NCBI GenBank assembly: GCA_028583405.1
Contig: CM053246.1
Location: 23,098,412-23,162,411 of the forward strand
DNA length: 64,000 nt
From: Pogonophryne albipinna
Taxonomy: Eukaryota > Chordata > Actinopteri > Perciformes > Artedidraconidae
Direction of reading: 5' to 3'
The notes beneath the pieces are model-generated. The model saw only the letters and a program-made list of their open reading frames with translations. It was not told where the DNA came from and did not search any database. The translations under genes were made by a program, and so were the position numbers. Shown here in pieces: positions 39,801-49,929 of the stretch (its first letter is position 1; the number at the start of each line of letters is the position of its first letter).

Positions 39801-41366
39801 CAGTGAAATCTCCAGTGGCACAGGAGATGTTTCCAAAGATTGTCCTGAGAAAATCCTGGAGTCCTGGGGAGGAATCCTCACCAGATGGTAAGGTGTAAAA
39901 AAGAAAAAAAGACAGACATTTCAAATTGCAAATAATTTAATTTTAGATTAAATTAAATGGTTAAAGACAACTGTACGCTGGACATGGTGAGGTTGATACT
40001 GGAACGATTGAGGATACAGGACTGGAAAGTATAGATACAAATAAAAATGGAGAAATGGCTACGCTAGAGATACAGAGTTTAGAGGTGAATGGTGGAGGAA
40101 TAGAGAGGGAACCAGGTGCTGGTAATGTGGAAATACTGTACCCTCAAATGGAAAACATTTCATTGGAGATTTGAAGGAAAGTTTTTAGCTGCTACCAAAG
40201 TGTTTCAATATCTCAGGACATGTTCGTCATAACAATTTAATGTAAAGGGCACTTAAATCCTAATAATAAAAATAACAAGCATTTAAAAATATACTTAATA
40301 CAGCATTGGAGCCGGCAGATGCACCATATTTATCTAAATTTAGAGAAATGTGAGGTGAATATAAAGAAGGGTAAAACAACGGGATTTTAAGTACGGTACA
40401 TTAATGTACTTATGAATTCCAGCTGTTTATCTTGTGCAAATGCCGAGAACTTTTGATTGTGATATCAACTATTTTACTATAGAAAACAGTTCCCTTCTTA
40501 CAAAGCTAATGTATTAATGTATCTTCTCTAACACATACGGTGTCCTGTCATTATTCCAATGCTTTGTGCTGTAATAGCAACCACTTTGTTACATACAGCT
40601 TTAGTTGTGAAGCTACTGTATATTAACCAAACGAAAGATGAAAGACTTTTATTTGATTTCACAGCCTGTTTTCTTGTTGTTTCCTCAGCACAATGAGGTG
40701 AAGTAGTTTATCAAGAAATTGCTTTCATATGGCTTCAATAAATGCATTATGAGGAGATTTCAAGCATCATTAAAAAGAGCTGACGCTGTGTTTAAAAAAA
40801 TGCAAGATATTTCAAGTGGAAGAACTCTCACAGTATGGCAGCACTGCGGTTGAGACTCTGGTCTATTCTACTTGATTACTGTAGTTATTAGAGTGATTAC
40901 AGTATTACTGTACTCAAAACTGTTCTCCAACTAATGAGGTATGTCGTACTGTAATTAGTAAGGCAGTTAATAATGCATTCAATCTGTACGCATCTCGACA
41001 CTGAAGTTCATACCGTAATCTCAGTCATGTTGTTGTGCCACATGTCTACTTCAGTGTGACAGGCGTATAACGCACTTGATCGATTTGATTGGTCTACAAA
41101 CTGTCTCTGCGCAAGAAACAATTATCAAACCTGTCCAGCTGCACTTCACATTAAGATTTAAAGAGGCTGAATTGGATTAGAAACTAATGCATTATCTGTG
41201 TGTGTTGTGTATCAGGCACGCGAACCTGTCCACTCGGCCGAAGGGTTTGCCCTCGTTGGTTCGCAGTGGCATTCCCGAGCCACTCAGAGCAGAAGTCTGG
41301 CAGCTGCTGGCCGGTTGCCACGACAACCACGACCTGCTTGAGCACTACCGCATCCTCATCACCAAG
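20885..41366 (+). CDS. rabgap1l: RabGAP1-like protein, N-terminal 548 residues (12 coding exons, gene continues)
   Basis: Twelve exons (20885-21022, 21283-21433, 23234-23438, 25745-25919, 26532-26689, 27483-27593, 28997-29063, 29338-29440, 31726-31892, 36096-36219, 39794-39887, 41216-41366) join in one frame with GT-AG introns. Residues 1-110 are a variable N-terminus with [13 protein letters not shown] (17-29) and an acidic DDDDDE run. A PTB/PID domain follows at about 110-268 ([43 protein letters not shown]), then the conserved DUF3694-type region at about 290-420 ([37 protein letters not shown]). An acidic linker at 426-490 leads to the start of the TBC domain ([20 protein letters not shown], 515-534). 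The start and the ATMNSEEFVLV-like word favour RABGAP1L over RABGAP1. Family members stimulate GTP hydrolysis by Rab proteins in membrane traffic. The catalytic arginine and glutamine fingers would lie in later exons beyond this window. The ATG has a strong Kozak context (gccATGG). Confidence 0.95.
21283..21433 (+). CDS. rabgap1l: rabgap1l exon 3 (residues 47-97)
   Basis: A long pyrimidine tract (CTCTCTCTCTTAG) precedes it and it ends at GCAG|gtagag, phase 1. It reads [19 protein letters not shown], then a run of acidic codons. It begins with an in-frame ATG, so an internal start is conceivable, but nothing else supports one. Confidence 0.92.
22080..22697 (+). pseudogene. 5'-truncated LINE: reverse-transcriptase ORF C-terminus and 3' tail
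   Basis: The frame from 22089 reads [12 protein letters not shown], then [17 protein letters not shown] and [16 protein letters not shown], a pattern typical of the C-terminal region of fish LINE ORF2 proteins. A TAG at 22299-22301 interrupts it, but the same frame continues with [20 protein letters not shown] and [10 protein letters not shown] to a stop at 22503-22505. The 3' end has CCAGGTCAGCATTGTAAATG, ATCTCAATGC and CTGGTTAAATAAA. The copy is dead: truncated at the 5' end and carrying a stop. It lies in rabgap1l intron 3, in the gene's orientation. Confidence 0.8.
23234..23438 (+). CDS. rabgap1l: rabgap1l exon 4 (residues 97-165, start of PTB domain)
   Basis: Acceptor TCTGTCTACAG; starts phase 1, ends phase 2 at CCGTCAG|gtcagc. 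It contains [15 protein letters not shown] and ends GPEGSVR, matching the first strand region of the PTB/PID domain. Its G+C content is strikingly high compared with its introns. Confidence 0.94.
23789..24052 (+). repeat. left arm of the fold-back element
   Basis: Runs from GGTGTAGGTACC to CCCTCCGAAAT. It carries TGACGTCA at 23850-23857, with ATTGG (inverted CCAAT) a few bases downstream. Confidence 0.92.
24411..24448. repeat. (GTT)n microsatellite inside the fold-back element
   Basis: About 12 tandem GTT units. The matching site in the other half has only three, so the repeat expanded after the inverted structure arose. Confidence 0.93.
24468..24727 (-). repeat. right arm of the fold-back element
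   Basis: Reverse complement of the left arm with two or three substitutions and a small deletion. It carries the matching TGACGTCA at 24659-24666 and CCAAT just before it. Confidence 0.92.
25745..25919 (+). CDS. rabgap1l: rabgap1l exon 5 (residues 165-223, PTB domain)
   Basis: Acceptor TTTTTCTCAG; reads [20 protein letters not shown], then [18 protein letters not shown] and [13 protein letters not shown]. It ends phase 0 at the donor GCT|gtgagt. Confidence 0.94.
26532..26689 (+). CDS. rabgap1l: rabgap1l exon 6 (residues 224-276, end of PTB domain)
   Basis: Acceptor TTTTCCAACAG; reads [16 protein letters not shown], a less conserved loop, then [16 protein letters not shown]. It ends phase 2 at TTCAG|gtacct. 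Confidence 0.94.
27483..27593 (+). CDS. rabgap1l: rabgap1l exon 7 (residues 276-313)
   Basis: Acceptor CCTATCCACAG; reads [20 protein letters not shown], then [11 protein letters not shown]. It ends phase 2 at GAGAG|gtgagg. Confidence 0.93.
28997..29063 (+). CDS. rabgap1l: rabgap1l exon 8 (residues 313-335)
   Basis: A 67-base exon after acceptor TCGCTCTAG; reads [20 protein letters not shown] and ends phase 0 at ATG|gtgagc. Although short, it matches the family almost residue for residue. Confidence 0.93.
29338..29440 (+). CDS. rabgap1l: rabgap1l exon 9 (residues 336-370)
   Basis: Acceptor CCTATACAG; reads [20 protein letters not shown] and ends NEDTPK, phase 1, at AAAG|gtgagg. Confidence 0.94.
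30779..30855. repeat. (CA)n dinucleotide microsatellite
   Basis: About 38 uninterrupted CA units in rabgap1l intron 9. It is likely length-polymorphic. Confidence 0.98.
31726..31892 (+). CDS. rabgap1l: rabgap1l exon 10 (residues 370-425)
   Basis: Acceptor TTTATCTCCAG; reads [20 protein letters not shown], then [20 protein letters not shown] and YLKLRQ. It ends phase 0 at CAG|gtatct. Confidence 0.94.
31893..35300 (+). other. rabgap1l intron 10, non-repetitive part
   Basis: No coding exon or recognisable repeat. It is AT-rich with scattered GC patches (for example near 33121-33150). Intron 10 continues into a repeat-dense part up to the exon 11 acceptor at 36095. Confidence 0.6.
35743..35821 (-). 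mobile_element. solo hAT-like terminus
   Basis: Stacked ATCG words (AATCGCGATTTCGATTTAAA, then CGATTAATCGTTCAGCCCTAG split across 35800-35821) match the right end of a hAT-type fish element, whose left end would read CTAGGGCTGAACGATTAATC. That left end is not in the window, so this is a partial copy. Confidence 0.55.
35826..36085 (+). mobile_element. widespread teleost repeat ending at the exon 11 splice site
   Basis: The 3' part reads CTTATTGTAAGTCGCTTTGG, then ATAAAAGCGTCAGCTAAATG and CAATGTAATG. I recognise this as the end of a very abundant repeat in percomorph fishes, probably a LINE-type tail; the family is not assigned. It stops about ten bases before the splice acceptor of rabgap1l exon 11. 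Confidence 0.65.
36096..36219 (+). CDS. rabgap1l: rabgap1l exon 11 (residues 426-467)
   Basis: Reads [20 protein letters not shown], then [10 protein letters not shown], phase 1 at the end (GAAG|gtatgg). The acceptor is TGTACAG|CAG|G, so splicing can occur at 36095 or 36098, adding or omitting one glutamine. The tract before it is TG-rich rather than pyrimidine-rich. The body of the exon matches the family's [12 protein letters not shown] word. Confidence 0.9.
37266..38058. mobile_element. non-autonomous DNA transposon with 18-bp perfect core inverted repeat
   Basis: CCACACGAGAACGGTAAC at 37274-37291 is repeated exactly in inverted orientation at 38035-38052. The outer bases are GGCTGGAG on the left and, inverted, GGCCTC on the right. 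The inside is CpG-rich and includes a run of 20 G at 37731-37750. No transposase frame and no clear target duplication were found, so the superfamily is open. Confidence 0.75.
37731..37750. repeat. G20 homopolymer
   Basis: Twenty consecutive G inside the transposon at 37266-38058. The true length is uncertain because such runs are often mis-sequenced. Confidence 0.85.
39794..39887 (+). CDS. rabgap1l: rabgap1l exon 12 (residues 467-498)
   Basis: Acceptor TTTCCTACAG; reads [20 protein letters not shown], then ILESWGGIL, ending phase 2 at AGATG|gtaagg. The [16 protein letters not shown] word is diagnostic for RABGAP1L. Confidence 0.94.
41216..41366 (+). CDS. rabgap1l: rabgap1l exon 13 (residues 498-548, start of TBC domain)
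   Basis: Acceptor GTGTATCAG; reads [19 protein letters not shown], then [19 protein letters not shown] and HYRILITK. It ends phase 0 at AAG|gtacac. The next family exon (ITRDIHRTFP region with the catalytic arginine) is not found before the window ends, so the following intron exceeds 22.6 kb. Confidence 0.95.
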
Positions 41367-42570
41367 GTACACACACACAGACACACTGATTTATAGAGGG
41401 ACTAATGCTCATAATAAGTATACTTTAGTTAAAAAAAAATCTAAACACATCAACGTTGCAAAGAAAAAACCTTATCATATTCTGATCTGAGGGCTGGCAT
41501 GCCAAGCAGTTACCACTATATGTATGCATGTATCTACAAGAGAGTCAAGAGTTTCTTTTACTTCATAGGTTGATGTGTGTAGTTCTCTCTCCTCCTGCGC
41601 TGTATTAATTACTCAAGGTAAACTTGGGAAACCGTAGTCTCACAGGTTCTAGAGAGGGGACTCTGATCTTTCAGCTCATCAGTTTTCCTTGTTTTCCTCC
41701 GAAGTTATGAATATTTAGCAAACAATCTGTTGAAAGTATTACATCTTTCTCTTGGAAACTTGCATAACAAGAAATCCTTTATTTCATCAGTTCCATCAGC
41801 TGTTCCCTCAATCAAAAACCTGTTGAAATAATTAGCTATGTAATGGACAATAGCGTCATCTGAATCAGAAGTTAACAGTCCTTTGGTTGGGTTTTGGTGG
41901 AAACCAGGTAAGAGACTTTCATGGTTTTGATGTCATTTAACCATCACATTTATTTTTAAGTTTAAGTAACATTAATATGTCATCCAACATGTGTAGCACA
42001 AACCCCTACATTTTGTTCCCAATATTATATTATTTGCCACCAGTGATTAGGAGGTCATAGTAAATGTTAAATGTTAAAGCCTCAATGGCCAGAGGTGCAA
42101 ATATATTACAGTCACATAAACACTTAATTACATTTGGGTAGCAAGTTTTTAGACAGTTATGTTCTTTCATTTTACATATATTCCAGCAAATAGGTGAATT
42201 GAGTTCCACTTTAGGATAGGAACAAAGACTATAGCTGTATGTATTTGTCCTATGGAGGCATCTGGAGTTGATAACACAAGGGACTGCGTGATTATGATAA
42301 CCATTCCAATCCATCATTTTGTCATCCAGTGAAACATGCTTGATATTTTTGACCATTTGTTTTAAATATATCAATGTCTTGGTCATTTGATTTTATCTTT
42401 CAATAGCTCTTTGAGCTAGAGCTGGCATTCCTGTCCAGGTTTTCAACAAATCGTAGTAAAAGTAACTTTCCAAATGTGATTGAGCAGTTGTGAAAGCAGG
42501 TGTGTGACCCATCTTTGAATTTCTATCGAGAGATTTGCAAACCAGTAGGTAGAGTGACAAAGGCCAGACA

Positions 42571-42627
42571 GCAGCAGCAGGAGGAGGAGGAGGAGGACGA
42601 TGAGGAGGACGATGAGGAGGAGGTGAT
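42571..42627. repeat. CAG/GAG/GAC trinucleotide tract
   Basis: Four CAG units followed by GAG runs mixed with GACGAT. In one + frame it would read four Gln followed by an acidic stretch and a stop. No splice sites or family support mark it as an exon. Confidence 0.8.
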
Positions 42628-43104
42628 ATAAACACTCAAAGCAGACAGAGAACCTTGCTTTTATGGATAATGCAATAGTCTTTCTCTTTGCCGCAGAGAA
42701 GCGAGTGAACCTGCCTCGATCAATAAGTAGAAAGTGAGAGGGTAGGTGGGGGGTAGATGCAATTTAAAATGGAGAGGGAGGAATGTGGACTCATAAATAT
42801 GAGGTTGTAGTCACTGAGGGGGGAATGAGAGGAAAGGAATGTGTGTAAACGTTGAGAGAGCTGGTGGATTCCTCTCTTTCCTCACATATTTTGTGTTGTC
42901 TTGCACCTAATGTGTAAATGTCTCCCTTTTGTCTTTCACGATCTTTCAGTTTCCAATTATCCGTGAAATTGGCACGGTTTTTTCTTTTGTTCTTTATGTC
43001 CCGTTTCTCTACATTGCTCTCTCTGTCTCTTTCCTATAGTATCTAGTTGTCTGATGAGCCTCTCTCTCACTTTACATAAGACCAGGTTTCTGTAGTTTGC
43101 CTCA

Positions 43105-43186
43105 TTTATTCTCATTGAGCAGGTCTCCCTTGAAAAAGAGATCAATGATCTCAATGGGATATACCTGGATAAATAAAGGTTTGAAA
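43105..43186 (+). mobile_element. LINE 3' tail
   Basis: GAGCAGGTCTCCCTTGAAAA, then GATCTCAATGGGATATACCT and GGATAAATAAAGG match the tail type seen at the end of the LINE at 22080-22697 in layout and wording. The 5' limit is unclear. Confidence 0.65.
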
Positions 43187-44895
43187 TTCCACTAGCTGGA
43201 CTTGGGCCATGCCCACATCTTCTGCCTTGCTGGAGTTGCGATGGTATTGATAGGCGGGTGGCCGGGCTATTAATAGCTGTGCCAAATGAATGGAACTAGG
43301 GGAAGATGGAGGAGGGAGGGAAACAGGGAAGAGAGGCAAATGACAGCAAAGTGCGCAGGGGATGTGGAGCCTATTAATGTCTGTTGTCTGGCCTCAGTGA
43401 CGACGTTAATGCTGATTGAATTTTAAATAATTGGACCGCCGTCCTTATTGAAGGGTATCGTCATCGTAAATCAGCACTGTTCAGGCGTTGGGTTCGGATG
43501 GGCTGTAAACCATCTGTGGTTTCTAGTCCTAAACTTACATCACGAAACAGATTTCAATTTTTTATTTTACCTGGTATTTGAACTGATATTTATTGTGATG
43601 AGGAAGCGTAGATTAAAAAAAATTAAACGAATGTTCACATAAAAAAGCTACATCATGAAGTTTCTATAAACAAAAAGGTGAAAGGTGTGAGTTTTTATTT
43701 GTGTTTCATTTTGTACATAAAACCTGCAACTTTTCCCATTGCTTCTCGCTTTCTGATTATAAGTCTCTTAAAGGCATCGTTTTTTTTTTATGAAACTGTC
43801 ACACACCCTGAATAAAATGTCCTTCAGCAATCTATATTTCGTCCTCAGGAATGAATCATTCACTTATTCTCCAATAAAATATACTATAGCAAGCCTATGT
43901 TAGTAAAACAGTAAAAACGAATTTATGTAGAAAATATCCCACTGCCAGACAAACATAATGTTGTTTTTTTTACATTTTCTTTACAAGTCTTATACAAATG
44001 TGCTTTGCAGATGGTGGTGGCGGCAGATGGTCAGTTTGATAACATCTTTAATACAATTGCAGGCCTTAAACACACCCTGTGTACACATAACTTTCACACT
44101 GAGTTATTAAATAAACATCATAAATATACATTATAAAATTATACTTACCCCCAGGAAGGGTCACTTTCAGCCCAGTGGCCCGCCAATCTGGCAGTACATT
44201 GGCAAATCGACCTACTCATAAAACATGTTGAAAGCTTCCAAAGGGATCCTGTCACCTTTGGGTGGTCTGTTCCCAAGGTAAGAAACGCTGGGTTAGACTA
44301 ACTCACTGAGCATTGAGCAGCATATTGCCTGCGGCTGGCTAGCTTGATATCATATATTGCAAATGTCATGTTCAGTGTTGTACAGCTCTCATTTACAGTC
44401 TTCACACACAGAGTCACAAATACACACTCTGTCACAAACACGCCATGGCCTTAGGGCATCTGAGACATTTACAAATAACTTATTTCTCGGCTGGCGCAGC
44501 AATGTGTGTGGAGTTAGGGTCAGGAGGTGACATTTAAACAACCTTTTCCTCCCCCCAGAGCCGAAGGTGTGCCTCGCTTGCATCTAAAAAGAAATTGCTC
44601 AGTTAGCTATTTCCAGACCTTCCTTTGCAAACAACAATCTCACAGCACAGCCAGTGTGTTTACAGAGGTCTGTCTCTCCACAGGTGCAATGCCTGTCATA
44701 GAACAACGGTTTCACCACAGCACACTCTAAGGAGCCTTATAATTCCTACTTAAATCATTTTGTTGTTGTTACTTATTAACAGTTTCAGGAGCATCTACTG
44801 CTACTTACAGTTTTGTGCCAACACTGTCACTTTGTTTGGTCCTGTGGCTGTACAAAAGACCAACACCTTGTCCCTCTTATTGGTTATTTGGACAC

Positions 44896-44962
44896 ATAAT
44901 AATAATATATTTTATTTATAAGCGCACTTTTCATTCGCGTAAACGAAACTCAAAGTGCTACA
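44896..44962 (-). mobile_element. non-LTR retrotransposon tail, minus orientation
   Basis: Reverse-complemented, it reads TAGCACTTTGAGTTTCG, then AAAAGTGCGCTTATAAATAA with an ATT-rich end. This is the same general tail design as 17056-17161 but a different family. Confidence 0.55.
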
Positions 44963-45127
44963 AAATTAAAAAGGGTGAAACAAAACAACAAAAACAATTG
45001 AAAAACAATTGTGAATCCTGACTTCCTTGGTCCAGACCTTTTAACCCACCTCTCCACTGAGTTGACTCACTCGTGTGGGAACACTTAGACACTGCTATTG
45101 AGGCTATTCTAAATCAATTACATATGA

Positions 45128-46380
45128 AATCAAATCAAGTTTTATTTATATAGCACATTTTTAAAACGATTTTTGGTCGAGCCAAAGTGCTGTACATACA
45201 ATAAAAATACTTTACAATAAAGACACTTTACAGCTAATACAACAGCACAGTTTGTACAGATCAGTATGAGAAAACGACACCCTCTGTCCTTAGACCCTCA
45301 CATCATACAAGGAAAAACTTCCAGAGAAAAACCCACAGTTTAAAGGGGAAAATGGGAGAAACCTCAGGGAGAGCAACAGAGGAGGGATCCCTCTCCCAGG
45401 ACGGACAGACGTGCAATAGATGCCGTGTGTAAATGCATTTTACAGCGTAGGTAGACCAAATGTTTGGAAAATGTATGTGTCTATAATAAGAAGATGACTC
45501 CAAGAGGATGTCAATAATCCTGTGGGAGCCATCAGGGAAGTAGTGTGATGAGAGTCAGGCAGGACTGCAGAGACTGGTTCAGCCACGACTCGAAGTCCAG
45601 GACTCAATCCAGAACTCAGGATAGAGGATCCAGGACACACGACCACAGCAACAGGATCAGCCTCGACTCAGGATCCCGGCGTAGATATAGACACAAAAAA
45701 GAAAATTTGGGGGATGCTGGGTTAATCGGAACATGAGAGTACACAGGTACAGACAGAAGGAAGAAGTAAGGTGTCCCCCGACAGTCCGAGCCTATAGCAG
45801 CTAAACTAATGTGTCTACGTACATGCATTCCCTTAGGATAGGTTGAGGGACTAGGGGTAGCAAGTAAGAAGTAAGGAACAGAGGTGGAGAGGCACAACGT
45901 GTCTACGTACATGCACTCCCTTAGGATAGGTTGAGGGACTAGGGGTAGCAAGTAAGGAACAGAGGTGGAGAGGCACAACGTGTCTATGTACATGCATTCC
46001 CTTAGGATAGGTTGAGGGAAAAGGGTAGCAAGTAAGAAACAGAGGTGGAGAGGCACACACAGGGAACAAGGTCCCCACTGCAACCTTAATTTGAATAGGT
46101 GAGAGGTAAGGAGGTACGCTGTGAATACGGTCATAACATTCCCCGGCCGGAATAGGCCTCTCTGCAACCTGTTACCCTCTAATAGAACCTTGAGAGGGGA
46201 AAGGCTTGGATAAAGAGAAAATAGAATGAATAGATTACAGGAGTAGATTTAGAAGAATGAGAAGTAGTAATAACCTTAGTTTTAAATATAAGATCCAAGC
46301 TTTTAGGATTTAAGTGAAAGCGCAAGAACCAAAATGTAGGTGAAGAGGCACAGCGTGTCCACGTCATATCACATATCACA
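45128..46380 (-). mobile_element. fish repeat with internal minisatellite, minus orientation
   Basis: Its right-hand terminus in reverse complement ends GTGCTATATAAATAAAACTT followed by GATTTGATT. The body includes AGGAAAAACTTCCAGAGAAA and GGGAGAAACCTCAGGGAGAG, words I recognise from an abundant fish repeat, plus the three-copy tandem array at 45811-46060. The outer boundary near 46380 is approximate. A 183-codon frame on the minus strand here is produced by the repeat. Confidence 0.6.
45811..46060. repeat. three-copy minisatellite, unit 81-88 bp
   Basis: Copies begin with GTGTCTACGTACATGCA at 45811, 45899 and 45980 (third copy GTGTCTATG). Each contains CCCTTAGGATAGGTTGAGGG and ends GAGGTGGAGAGGCAC. 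The first copy has a 7-base internal duplication (AAGTAAG). Confidence 0.93.
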
Positions 46381-49305
46381 TATGTTCCACTCTTGAAAAC
46401 TCAACAAACCTGTATTCTGGTATCAGTGTCTAATTAAAACATAATATATGTAGGCAGAAATGTGGTTCTTATTTTATTGGTTATGCAAAATCTGATTGAA
46501 TCCCGGTACTATGACGTGAAATTGATGATTTATGAAGTTCCTACGCATGACCAGAAATACCCAAGTTAATACTTTACAAAGAATGCAAAGAAATCAAAGA
46601 GCAAATTAGTATAGGGCTGTGAGGTGCTTTACTTTTTGATGTTGGATCATATTGAGGCCATGTGTCAGTTGCGCAATGACATTGAACGTCGGTGTACAAT
46701 CAAAGGTAGCATCAGCCAGGCTGGAATAACATGACACCCACGCCCGATAACCCACATACAGATAAATGGAGTAATGTACATAAGATAGGCTGCCATGGTA
46801 ACTGTGAGGGTCTATGAACTTCTCTGTGCTTGTTGTCGCCATGACAATTCTGTTTCTCCTTTCGTCTTTTAACATGTGCCTTAGTTCATTAAGTACTTGA
46901 TATTTGAATAATTGCCAACCGGGTAGGTGGCCATCTGCTTACAGTATGAATACACACTCTCAGATTTGACCTTATGCTTTTGATCAACCTTCTAGAAACC
47001 ATAGTATGTGTACACATTCAAGTAATAGCTTACATTTAGCATAAAAAAGGAGAGCTTTTCTGAGGTCTTCAAACATTGCCATTTAAGAGATGCAAGGTTT
47101 TCACTCTCAGCTGAAAATACAGTTTGCATGCATGCACAGATACACATCATGCACATACATAAGCATAGTTCCACTAGCTTGTGACCTGCCACTAGTTTGA
47201 GTTCTTCCATCATTCATTCATGGATGAAAAAAAAACCCTGTGGGGGTCTTAAGTCTTGTCAATCAAAGCCTCCCTCACAAAAACACACATACTTTTCGTC
47301 TGCTTTATAGTCTCTGTAGGGACCGGCTGCACTGTATGGCCACAAAACAGCCAAGCAACACCACTTCTATTCTCCCCTCCTTACAATATACTGCAGGGCT
47401 ATTCCCAGCACCCTTCCTAACCCGGCTCTGTGTGCCATCAGAATACAGCACTCCAGCTCCCATTTATATACCCACAGGAGGGAAGGACCCAAGCTTCAGG
47501 AAAATCTATATATTGAAAAGAAAAATCAAAATATTGGATCTCATTCTCCCATTTGTGATTCATGTTAACAAATTATCAAGCGAAAAGTACTTTTTAAGAT
47601 GGGGTTTATTAGCCATTTGGAGTATTTATGGATGGCGTGAAAGCTTTTAATTGAATATAGAATTTCATGTGTAGATGGAAATTAGCAAGTAATGACACAT
47701 TTGTGATCATTTTATAATGTTGTTTGTTGTAGTTGTAACTGTGCTAGCATACAGCAGGGATTGCATGCACGGCGTGTGTGAATTAGCATAGCCTCCTGGC
47801 CCCGCTGACACTGATATGACAGCTCGGATTAAGGAGATCCAGCCTACAGCGTCTTCTCTGGTCACAACACTTGCTTGTCTGGAAGGATCGACTGTAGCCT
47901 CACAGCTAGAGTAGTGCTCTGCTTCTTTCTCTTCCTCACTGCAGGTTCACACTAGCTTGTGTTTTCTCATTCAATAAATGCACAAAACCTTTAGGATTGA
48001 CATCATCACAGTTTTGTCAATCTGTTGAGTATTAGAAGGCTTTGAAAAGAAAGGCTATACAAGTAATATAGGATTTATTTGCATTTTAGGCAAAAACTAG
48101 CTCAAGGTAGATGAAAGGCATATTCCTACTGTTTACCATCAGCCTTAGAACTAAGAGATGTAACATCCTGAACTACATGGTGTAAAGACAATAGGTGGAA
48201 CAGAGTAATGTCTCAACCAGAGTTGTCAGACGTGTCCTTATTGCCATGTTTGGTGAGGTGAGTTGAAGATGATAGACGGTGATTTAAGTAGGCATCCTGT
48301 CAATCTTTGACCTTCAGCTCGTCTTTACTATTTAACTGCTGTATGCGCAGTATACAAGGTGACATAGTGCTGGAGGTCACTATGTATATACGTTTTTTCT
48401 GTTAAGAGTGTTCAACATAAATTGTTATCATTTAAAGGAATATTATAGCTGTTAATAGTTTTTCCACATGCTGTGAGCTAGCTCCTATCTTTACATTTGA
48501 CATTTTCCACTTCCCACTGTGTCTGCTTCATACATCTTCTCTCTTACATTAACTGTCAACAGAATGTTCCTTCCCAACCATTACTGCCTTAAACAATAAT
48601 CTGCTCTTTTATTTTCATTTATATTACAAATGTTTAGCTGCTCTACCTGACTGACTTTAATACGATGTTCACAATCGAGATAATTACAGGCACTCCAACA
48701 TATGAAAGATCCAGGAGAGGTAGAAGGTCTGAAATAGTAAATAGTGAGATCTTTAATTAAAACATGATCTATTTTACCGGATACATTTTTTCTTTCGTGT
48801 GTCAATCTTTGACAACTTAATGTCTGATGCAGGTTTTATGTCCGACAAGTAAAGCATGCTGCACTAAAGCCAATGTCTACGTCTGTTGTCAGTACTTGGG
48901 ATTTTCCTACTTGAGAGCCCTTCACCTGGGAACTGAATCCAGACGATGCTCGGCCCACAGTTGATACATATATACACTAGCTTGTGCCTGCTAAGCTGGT
49001 TTAGTGTTGGTCCATTGATGGTGCTCGCTGAATGTTTGTATCCAGGCAGTGAAACAGCTCTAATCTGCCCCAATAACCACCTATTCTTTCATATCCCAAC
49101 CCCCATGCTCTTGGACTAGAACACTGTCAAGGATCAGAGCTATATTTAGATTTTTATCCTAAATACAAATTAAATGATTTATGAAGCACCTTCAATTATC
49201 CACACAAAGAACATCAATGTATTGGTGCATTCAAACTAATACAACAACAATGCTTCGGAGTTAATGCATGTACTGTTTAGAACTAATAATATTAAACATG
49301 CCATA

Positions 49306-49929
49306 CCTCTACCCAGACCCGGCGCTGTGGGAGGCTCTCCCATTTGATATTCCTGCCCTCCCCCAGTAAACACGTTTTTTTTATTATTTATCAAATTAAA
49401 AAGTATATATATTTAAATTGTTTTAATTATAAATAAACTGAATTTTAATGCCACGATGTATGTGATGTCAGATAGTAATATAAGAGTAATAAATGAAAAA
49501 CAGGTATGAAATACTATACAACAAGAATACAGTGCACCAGATTGATTCTTTTAACTTCAATATTAAAAAAAAAATCTTCCCGGGGGAGCTTGCCCCCGGA
49601 CCCCCCTAGAGGATGTTTGGTCCACCCCCCACTTATAAAAAATAGCACTTTACCCCTGTTTACACCTATATGTGAGCTTATTATCGAGCCTTCATTGTAA
49701 CAGTCGCGGGTGTACTGTGTATGTGCGTGTGGGGAGTGTTGCAGTAGAAAATTCAACTGTAGTGCCGGTACATTAATGGGAAACCCTACATGTTTGAGCA
49801 CCCTCTATGAAACGTCAAGCTACCCCACAGCACCCCCAAAAGAACATTTCGGACATGACGGTTTAGTGTGCCCTCCCATGAAAATCATATGCTCTGTAGA
49901 TTTGTTCTGGCGCCGGGTCTGCCTTTACC
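49306..49929. mobile_element. hAT-type miniature transposon, 608 bp, with 8-bp target duplication
   Basis: CAGACCCGGCGC at 49314-49325 is matched by GCGCCGGGTCTG at 49910-49921. The flanks CCTCTACC (49306-49313) and CCTTTACC (49922-49929) form an 8-bp target duplication with one mismatch. The CAG start and 8-bp duplication are hAT hallmarks. The inside has GGAGCTTGCCCCCGGACCCC, a word common in fish hAT sequences. No transposase is present. Confidence 0.85.

Noticed and set aside
45616..46167. 183-codon minus-strand frame with internal peptide repeats
   Set aside because: The peptide repeats mirror the 81-88 bp minisatellite inside a dispersed repeat; no protein family is recognisable.
47240..47650. 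136-codon + strand frame
   Set aside because: No family resemblance, low-complexity start, no supporting splice or promoter signals.
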